Below are positions 7,931 through 11,591 of a stretch of 11,591 nucleotides of DNA, in pieces; within the stretch, counting starts at the first letter, position 1; each line of letters begins with the position of its first letter. The translations under genes were made by a program, and so were the position numbers. The notes beneath the pieces are model-generated. The model worked only from the letters and a program-made list of their open reading frames with translations, was not told the DNA's origin and did not search any database. The stretch comes from an uncultured Chloroflexota bacterium. Its GTDB lineage: Bacteria; Chloroflexota; Anaerolineae; Anaerolineales; Anaerolineaceae. Location of the stretch: contig CADBKS010000082.1 in NCBI GenBank assembly GCA_902795255.1, positions 1 through 11,591 on the forward strand, given 5' to 3'.

Positions 7931-8177
7931 ACGGGGGACGGTTGTCCGCAGACACCGAAGGTGTCGAGGGAACCGTCACCCCTGAGCGTCCGTGCGTAGA
8001 GACGCATTTCCCCCCAACTAGAGACCCGGCAGCCCGGGGTGTTCCCCTGGCGCTGATGCATCCCTTCCCGTCCCCGGCGATCGTGGCGCAGGCCGGGGCA
8101 TCACCCCGTGTGCACAGGCCGAAGGCTGTGACGGTTCCTTCGGCACAGCGTGCCTGCAGCTGACCGTCCCCATTCTG
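7931..8177. repeat. structured intergenic repeat, copy 2 (about 247 bases)
   Basis: This is the second tandem copy, offset 265 bases from copy 1 at its start. By eye it differs by about ten changes: one C fewer in the C run, a two-base deletion and single substitutions, most of them in loops or unpaired bases. The main hairpin is kept (GACGGTT 7937-7943 with AACCGTC 7971-7977 and the inner GACACC/GGTGTC), but one outer pair becomes G-A. The CCCCGGC/GCCGGGG stem and the two competing stems at the tail are unchanged. The last bases (the AACCGTC partner) are partly decayed to ACCGTC. Confidence 0.9.
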
Positions 8178-8228
8178 CCTTCATGACCGATGAATTACCG
8201 GTTTCGGCGGTTCTGCGGAAATCTTCAT

Positions 8229-8234
8229 TATAAT
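8229..8234 (+). promoter_or_regulatory. -10 box placed directly before the hydrolase start
   Basis: A perfect TATAAT ends seven bases before the ATG at 8241, so the expected transcription start is at or next to the start codon. No good -35 hexamer is visible at 16-18 bases, and there is no ribosome site before the ATG, which together point to a leaderless message or to an unnoticed upstream promoter. Confidence 0.35.
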
Positions 8235-8240
8235 TATGCT

Positions 8241-9152
8241 ATGAACATAATTCTGATCCTTCTTATCTGTCTGCTGGTGCTGTTCCTGGCCTGGGTCCTG
8301 GTGATCTCGCTGAAAATGAGCCGCACGCTTTCCGACCCGACGTATAAGACCTATGAATACACGATCGGCCGGGCCAAAACGGTGGAAAACTGTTACGGCG
8401 ATTTCGACTCCTATGCAAAAGAGCCTTTTGATGTCACGATGCGGGACGGCTACGTGATCCATGGCGACATTTACCCGCTGGATCCCAAAAAAGTCGTGCT
8501 GATCTCCCATGGCCACGGCGACAACAAATACACCGGGATCCGCTTCCTGCAGGTTTTCCGCAAGCTGGGCTATACCACCGTCATCTATGACCTGCGCGGG
8601 CATGGTCATAACGAACCTTACGTCTGCACGATGGGGATCAACGAATCCAAAGACCTGCTCGAGGTTCTTTCGTATATCCGTTCCCGCTTTCCCGATGCAC
8701 AGATCGGCCTGCACGGGCTTTCCATGGGCTGTGCCACCACGGTCATGGCCCTGAAGTACAAACCAGACGTGGACTTTGTGGTCGCCGACTGCGGTTACGC
8801 GGTCCTGCGCGAGCTTTGTTATGACTCGCTGCACAAAGTCAAGGCCCCGAAATGGATGTACGTCCCCGTCAACTGGTGCAATCAGCTGCGCTACGGCTAC
8901 AGCGGGAACGACGTCAATCCGATCGATGCTCTGGATGAAAATGAGATCCCGATCTGTTTCATCCACGGGACCGGCGACAAGCTGATCCGCTATCAGCACT
9001 CTGAGTGGATGTATGACCGGAACAAAGGCAGCCTCAAAGAGCTGCACCTGGTCCCGGAAGCGGCCCATGCCGAAGCCTGGCTCAAAGACCCCGCCGGCTA
9101 CGAAAAGATCGTCGCCGATTTCCTCAAAAAACTGCCGGCGAAGGCAGCGTGA
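8241..9152 (+). CDS. Membrane-anchored alpha/beta hydrolase (serine-hydrolase family)
   Basis: A 303-residue protein with an N-terminal membrane helix (about residues 4-24) followed by an alpha/beta hydrolase domain. Visible family signs: the HGHGDN oxyanion region (about 90-95), DLRGHGH, the nucleophile elbow GLSMG with Ser161, the acid Asp246 in GTGD and the base His276 in EAAHAEAW, so the triad is intact. It resembles the Hydrolase_4/BD-FAE-like lipase and esterase proteins anchored in Firmicute membranes; the substrate cannot be told. The start at 8241 begins the hydrophobic helix directly; an in-frame ATG at 8190 would add a charged leader that reaches almost to the upstream repeat. Neither start has a clear ribosome site. 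It stands alone, with convergent orientation to the ATPase gene on its right. Confidence 0.88.
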   Translation: MNIILILLICLLVLFLAWVLVISLKMSRTLSDPTYKTYEYTIGRAKTVENCYGDFDSYAKEPFDVTMRDGYVIHGDIYPLDPKKVVLISHGHGDNKYTGIRFLQVFRKLGYTTVIYDLRGHGHNEPYVCTMGINESKDLLEVLSYIRSRFPDAQIGLHGLSMGCATTVMALKYKPDVDFVVADCGYAVLRELCYDSLHKVKAPKWMYVPVNWCNQLRYGYSGNDVNPIDALDENEIPICFIHGTGDKLIRYQHSEWMYDRNKGSLKELHLVPEAAHAEAWLKDPAGYEKIVADFLKKLPAKAA

Positions 9153-9195
9153 GTCAGCCGTAGCCGGTACAACTGACGCTTTGTTTTATGGCTGA

Positions 9196-9221
9196 GCATG
9201 CCCGGTTTTACCCGGGCATGC
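9196..9221. terminator. shared hairpin between convergent genes, possible bidirectional terminator
   Basis: GCATGCCCGG (9196-9205) and CCGGGCATGC (9212-9221) form a perfect 10-bp stem with a six-base loop. The stop codon of the ATPase gene (9208-9210, minus) lies in the loop, so the stem also encodes its last codons. It ends 69 bases after the hydrolase stop. Neither side has a proper U run, so termination strength is uncertain. Confidence 0.5.
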
Positions 9222-10455
9222 GGTCGTCCATGAGAAAATTCAGTAAACCGATGTGGATGATGCCATCTTCATCGATTTTCTGTTTCATATAATTCCCGCT
9301 TATGATAATTTTTCTGAAAGCATCCTTTGCCTGAAGCAGGGATTTTTTTTCCTGTATCATTTTTCTTTCATCCGGGATCCGATAAGCGGATTGTATATAA
9401 TACTTTTCACTTCCCCGGTTTATGACAAAATCGATCTCATATTCTTTGCGGATCGTTTTTCCCATTTCATCTCTGGAAAAACCTTCGGCCGTACCAACAT
9501 CGACCCGATAACCGCGTGCCGCAAGATCATTATAAAGAATATTTTCCATGATGTGGTTTTCTTCCACCTGCCGGAAATTCAGTCTTGCGTTCCGCAGTCC
9601 GATATCTTCAAAATATATTTTATAAGGTGTTCCGATATATTTTTTCCCTTTCACGTCATACCGCTGTGCTTTGGAAATGATAAAGGCATCCTGAAGACAG
9701 GATATGTAATGGTCGATCGTGTTATGAGAAATATTTTCATTTTTTGCAGAGAGAAATGTTTTTTCAAGCTTCGTGGGATTGGTATATGAGCCGATTCCCG
9801 AAGCCAGGACATTTATCAGTTCTTCTAAATTGCTTTCTCCCTGAAGATTATTCCTTTCAACAATATCCTTCAGGTATGTACTATTAAACAAATTGCTCAG
9901 GTATTCTTCTTTGCTTTCCCGTGATTTATATGAAAGGACAAGCGGCATTCCGCCGAATGTGAAATAATCATCCCATGCTTCCTCTCTGCTGCTGTAGGCA
10001 GATGCAAATTCGCTGAACCGAAACGGGTGCAGCTGAATAACATCCCCGCGGCCGCGGAATTCGGTTGCAATATCTGAGGAAAGAAAACGGGAATTACTTC
10101 CGGTCACATAGACATCAAGATTTCTGATTTGCAGCAAACCGGTGAGAAATTCTGTGAAATCCTTCATCATTTGGACTTCGTCAATGATGACGTAATGGAT
10201 CTCACTGTCCCGAATGTTCTCCGTTATGAATTTATAAGCAGTTACAGGATCCCGGTAGGCCTGATTCATAAGTCCTTCCAAAGACAACTGAATGATATGA
10301 TCCTTTGGCACACCGGAGCGTTCCAGATGTGTCACAAACAGCTCATTCAAAAGGAAAGACTTCCCGCAGCGTCTGATGCCGGTCACGATCTTGATCAGAC
10401 CGTTGTGTTTCCGTTCAATAATTTTTGATAAATACAGATCCCGCTTTATGATCAT
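9208..10455 (-). CDS. AAA+ family ATP-binding protein with DUF4143 domain
   Basis: A 415-residue protein with an N-terminal AAA+ domain: Walker A GIRRCGKS (26-33), Walker B YVIIDE (88-93) and a sensor-like TGSNS (118-122). A linker or winged-helix region (about 180-260) is followed by the C-terminal DUF4143 part, whose EIDFVI (340-345) and YYIQSAY (352-358) recall a PD-(D/E)XK fold in which Gln355 stands at the usual Lys position. The family is very common in anaerobes but its role is unproven; links to toxin-antitoxin or mobile DNA have been suggested. AGGA lies eight bases before the ATG. The gene is strikingly AT-rich (20 G/C in 60 at 9301-9360) compared with the GC-rich genes around it, suggesting acquisition by transfer. 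The protein looks intact. Confidence 0.88.
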   Translation of the reverse strand: MIIKRDLYLSKIIERKHNGLIKIVTGIRRCGKSFLLNELFVTHLERSGVPKDHIIQLSLEGLMNQAYRDPVTAYKFITENIRDSEIHYVIIDEVQMMKDFTEFLTGLLQIRNLDVYVTGSNSRFLSSDIATEFRGRGDVIQLHPFRFSEFASAYSSREEAWDDYFTFGGMPLVLSYKSRESKEEYLSNLFNSTYLKDIVERNNLQGESNLEELINVLASGIGSYTNPTKLEKTFLSAKNENISHNTIDHYISCLQDAFIISKAQRYDVKGKKYIGTPYKIYFEDIGLRNARLNFRQVEENHIMENILYNDLAARGYRVDVGTAEGFSRDEMGKTIRKEYEIDFVINRGSEKYYIQSAYRIPDERKMIQEKKSLLQAKDAFRKIIISGNYMKQKIDEDGIIHIGLLNFLMDDRMPG

Positions 10456-10474
10456 TGTTATGTCCTGAAAATGT

Positions 10475-10517
10475 GTATTGCCACAATTTTAGTACATATC
10501 GATTTTTCTGGCAATAC
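10475..10517. promoter_or_regulatory. 9-bp perfect inverted repeat around the ATPase promoter
   Basis: GTATTGCCA (10475-10483) and TGGCAATAC (10509-10517) are exact inverse complements separated by 25 bases. The right arm overlaps the -35 hexamer and the left arm covers the expected transcription start, so a protein bound to both half sites would occlude or loop the promoter. Confidence 0.55.
10486..10514 (-). promoter_or_regulatory. promoter of the DUF4143 ATPase gene
   Basis: On the minus strand, TTGCCA (10514-10509), a 17-base spacer and TAAAAT (10491-10486); each hexamer matches five of six consensus bases. The start of transcription would be near 10479, giving a leader of about 24 bases that contains the AGGA ribosome site. 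Confidence 0.65.
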
Positions 10518-10586
10518 GGAAAAATTAAATAATGATGCTTCAGAAGCGAATGCGGAAACGGGTTTCAATAAAACACCGCGATTGGA

Positions 10587-10617
10587 TGAGACAGTTGTAC
10601 CTGGTACAACTGTTTCA
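10587..10617. repeat. near-perfect palindrome, 15-bp arms
   Basis: ACAGTTGTACC (10591-10601) and GGTACAACTGT (10603-10613) are exact inverse complements around a single T. With one G-T pair the arms extend to TGAGACAGTTGTACC and GGTACAACTGTTTCA. The one-base centre makes a tight RNA hairpin impossible without opening some pairs, so it looks like a symmetric protein-binding site on DNA. A G-rich flank and no U run argue against a terminator. Confidence 0.7.
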
Positions 10618-10634
10618 CCCATAATAATATACCG

Positions 10635-10652
10635 GCCGGAATGACTTCCGGC
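10635..10652. repeat. hairpin, 7-bp stem and TGAC loop
   Basis: GCCGGAA (10635-10641) pairs with TTCCGGC (10646-10652) around the four-base loop TGAC. Confidence 0.6.
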
Positions 10653-10708
10653 GGCTGACGGCCTAAAACACAGATCACCTTATCGGGCAGAGCCGATCCC
10701 TGAAAGAA

Positions 10709-10744
10709 GGTACACGAGCCACCTGTATCAGGTGACTGTGTACC
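10709..10744. repeat. compound hairpin, about 15 base pairs
   Basis: GGTACAC (10709-10715) pairs with GTGTACC (10738-10744). Inside, AG/CT pairs and one C-A mismatch lead to CACCTG (10720-10725) with CAGGTG (10729-10734) around a TAT loop. The stem is almost continuous, with a single bulged G at 10716. Confidence 0.7.
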
Positions 10745-10753
10745 ACGCCGTGC

Positions 10754-10796
10754 TGTCCCGGGTCATTGCGGATCCAATGTGCCCGGGACATTGGAT
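10754..10796. repeat. two overlapping, mutually exclusive hairpins
   Basis: Stem A: TGTCCCGGG (10754-10762) with CCCGGGACA (10782-10790), with an inner CATTG/CAATG pairing (10764-10768, 10775-10779). Stem B: ATCCAATGT (10772-10780) with ACATTGGAT (10788-10796) around the loop GCCCGGG. Both are 9-bp perfect stems that use the same bases, so only one can form at a time, as in antiterminator/terminator switches. A smaller CGGAT/ATCCG stem follows at 10800-10817. Confidence 0.65.
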
Positions 10797-10803
10797 TTCC
10801 GGA

Positions 10804-10832
10804 TAGATAAAAATCCGACTGACTGATATAAT
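10804..10832 (+). promoter_or_regulatory. candidate promoter of the brxA fragment
   Basis: TAGATA (10804-10809), a 17-base spacer and a perfect TATAAT (10827-10832). Transcription would start near 10839, just after an in-frame ATG at 10837, which supports the start codon at 10873 instead. Confidence 0.45.
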
Positions 10833-10872
10833 AATCATGTTATGCGATATCTTTTTTGAGCGGGGGTGCGTA

Positions 10873-11106
10873 ATGGCGGATGATTATTCAATGTCCTATA
10901 CAGCGGCCGGACTGATGTATCCGGAAAGCCTTGCGGTCGCCGAAGCCTATGTAAAAACATACGACTGGGAAAAAACATGGGGACAGATCCGTACCGAAAA
11001 CCTGATGCAGAAACGCTGTCAAACGAGCATAGAACGACAGCGGCGAGAACTCGTGAAACGCTTGATATACAAGGCTTCCAGCCATCTTAAGGCTGATAAT
11101 ACTTGA
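10873..11106 (+). pseudogene. brxA: truncated BrxA (DUF1819) gene of a BREX phage-defence locus
   Basis: The 77-residue frame starts MADDYSMSYTAAGLMYPES and continues with a YVKTYDWEKTW helix, ENLMQKR and RQRRELVKRL, the order of motifs I recognise from the N-terminal third of BrxA (DUF1819). BrxA is a small DNA-binding protein of about 200 residues and is normally the first gene of type 1 BREX operons, which block phage replication and methylate host DNA. Here the likeness ends about residue 64 (near 11065), and an unrelated tail IYKASSHLKADNT leads to a stop, so the protein lacks roughly two thirds and is probably inactive. A GGGGG ribosome site and a likely promoter remain. No brxB, brxC, pglX or pglZ follows; a conjugation-gene fragment takes their place. 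The identification rests on motif memory, not on a search. Confidence 0.72.
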
Positions 11107-11172
11107 GCGCTTTTTCTTCTCAAAGCCCGATTTTATAAGAGTGTATCCAAAATCTGTGCTTGACAGGCATAG
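11107..11172. other. junction sequence between brxA and virD4 fragments
   Basis: Sixty-six bases with no gene sense. They contain an AT-rich part and a segment around 11138-11165 with a TTGACA hexamer (11160-11165), but no -10 box follows at a usable distance. The segment resembles the end of a transposon in feel, but no partner end is found in the window. With the tail of the brxA frame (from about 11065) it is the foreign piece at the break. Confidence 0.35.
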
Positions 11173-11591
11173 CCCAAAGGCGAACTGCTGCGCGATACGG
11201 GTGGGCTATTGAAAGCTCAGGGATATGACATCAAGGTCATTGACCTCATCAACATGGAGAAAAGCCATTGCTATAACCCATTCATGTATCTGCGAAACGA
11301 CAACGACATTCAGCGCCTTGTGACCAACCTCTTTAAGAACACCACGCCCAAGGGCAGCCAGAGCCAGGACCCGTTCTGGGATCAGGCCGCGACCATGCTC
11401 CTGCTGGCGCTGGTGTTCTATCTGCATTATGAGGCCCCGGAAGATGAACAGAACTTCCCCATGGTCATGGAAATGATCCGGGCCGGAGATGTCAAAGAGG
11501 ACAATGAGAACTATGTTTCCGTCCTTGATAAGCTCTTTCAGCGGTTGGAAATGAAGAACCCGGAGCATATTGCTTTGAAGTATTACAAGAG
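11173..11591 (+). pseudogene. VirD4/TraG-type conjugative coupling protein, 5'-truncated fragment
   Basis: The plus-strand frame from 11173 is open to the right edge and reads PKGELLRDTGGLLKAQGYD, then a DLINMEKSHCYNPF part, LFKNTTPKGSQSQDPFWDQA and a long stretch ending ALKYYK. This is the internal part, after the TDPKGE strand, of VirD4-like coupling proteins from Firmicute integrative elements, which link DNA processing to the type IV secretion channel at the membrane. The first 200 or so residues, with the membrane helices and the Walker A motif, are missing: an in-frame TAG at 11170-11172 sits directly before PKGE, so the break falls within a conserved motif. The rest may be complete outside the window, but without its 5' end the gene should be dead. 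Confidence 0.85.

Larger units (their letters stand above)
10518..10803. other. gene-free stretch with a dense hairpin array
   Basis: No reading frame here looks coding. From 10587 on it holds a series of strong inverted repeats, listed separately where strong; smaller ones are GAAAC/GTTTC (10555-10566) and ATCGG/CCGAT (10682-10697). Most lie upstream of the promoter proposed for the brxA fragment and outside the ATPase transcript, so they would act as DNA palindromes or belong to an RNA transcribed from an unseen promoter. I cannot match the stretch to a known riboswitch. Confidence 0.6.

Noticed and set aside
7711..8163. Open frames of 116 residues (minus) and 73 residues (plus) across the repeat array
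   Set aside because: They repeat internally with the DNA, lack ribosome sites and resemble no protein; they follow from the GC-rich repeat and not from coding.
7666..8177. Repeats as a CRISPR array
   Set aside because: Only two units of about 250 bases, with no short repeat-spacer periodicity and no cas genes.
8181..9068. 295-residue minus-strand frame opposite the hydrolase
   Set aside because: The plus strand encodes an intact catalytic triad and membrane anchor; the mirror frame has no recognisable motif.
10591..10613. Integron attC site
   Set aside because: The palindrome has GTTGTAC where the core needs GTTRRRY, and no integrase gene is present.
10620..10830. Known riboswitch (S-box, cyclic di-GMP, T-box, guanidine) in the hairpin array
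   Set aside because: Short resemblances such as a GGCCTAAA stretch were seen, but the conserved cores of these classes are absent.
11206..11568. 120-residue minus-strand frame at the right end
   Set aside because: It is antisense to the VirD4 fragment, whose plus-strand frame is open to the window edge and strongly recognisable.

Overview
The window reads as chromosomal DNA of a GC-rich, probably gut-associated anaerobe of the Bacillota. The reasons are Shine-Dalgarno-led genes, a Gram-positive style efflux operon with no outer-membrane component, a larC homologue, and at the right end a conjugation-gene fragment of a kind common in integrative elements of gut Firmicutes. The exact family cannot be told from sequence reading alone.

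Region 1 (1-1640, minus strand): the 5' end of larC (nickel-pincer cofactor synthesis) and, upstream of it, a compact Tat protein-export operon: a short TatA, a longer TatB-like protein and TatC. Region 2 (1713-7627): a TetR/AcrR-family regulator (minus) faces an efflux operon (plus) made of two separate ATPases, one double-length FtsX/MacB-type permease and a membrane-fusion (HlyD-like) adaptor. The first three transporter genes overlap by a few bases; the adaptor follows after a 148-base gap. The regulator probably controls this exporter.

Region 3 (7628-8240) has no credible gene. It holds two tandem copies, plus part of a third, of a roughly 250-base, hairpin-rich intergenic repeat. Region 4 (8241-9152) is a membrane-anchored alpha/beta hydrolase with an intact Ser-Asp-His triad. 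Region 5 (9208-10455, minus) is an AT-rich AAA+/DUF4143 ATPase gene, clearly different in base composition from its neighbours. Its good promoter is bracketed by a perfect 9-bp inverted repeat.

Region 6 (10456-11591) looks like a graveyard of mobile DNA. A gene-free stretch with a dense array of strong hairpins (10587-10817) precedes the first third of a BrxA/DUF1819 gene, normally the first gene of a BREX phage-defence locus. About 110 bases further on, an internal piece of a VirD4/TraG conjugative coupling-protein gene begins immediately after an in-frame stop and runs off the right edge. The simplest reading is that an integrative element once carrying a BREX system was deleted or rearranged here. 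This junction and the hairpin array are the most interesting parts of the window.
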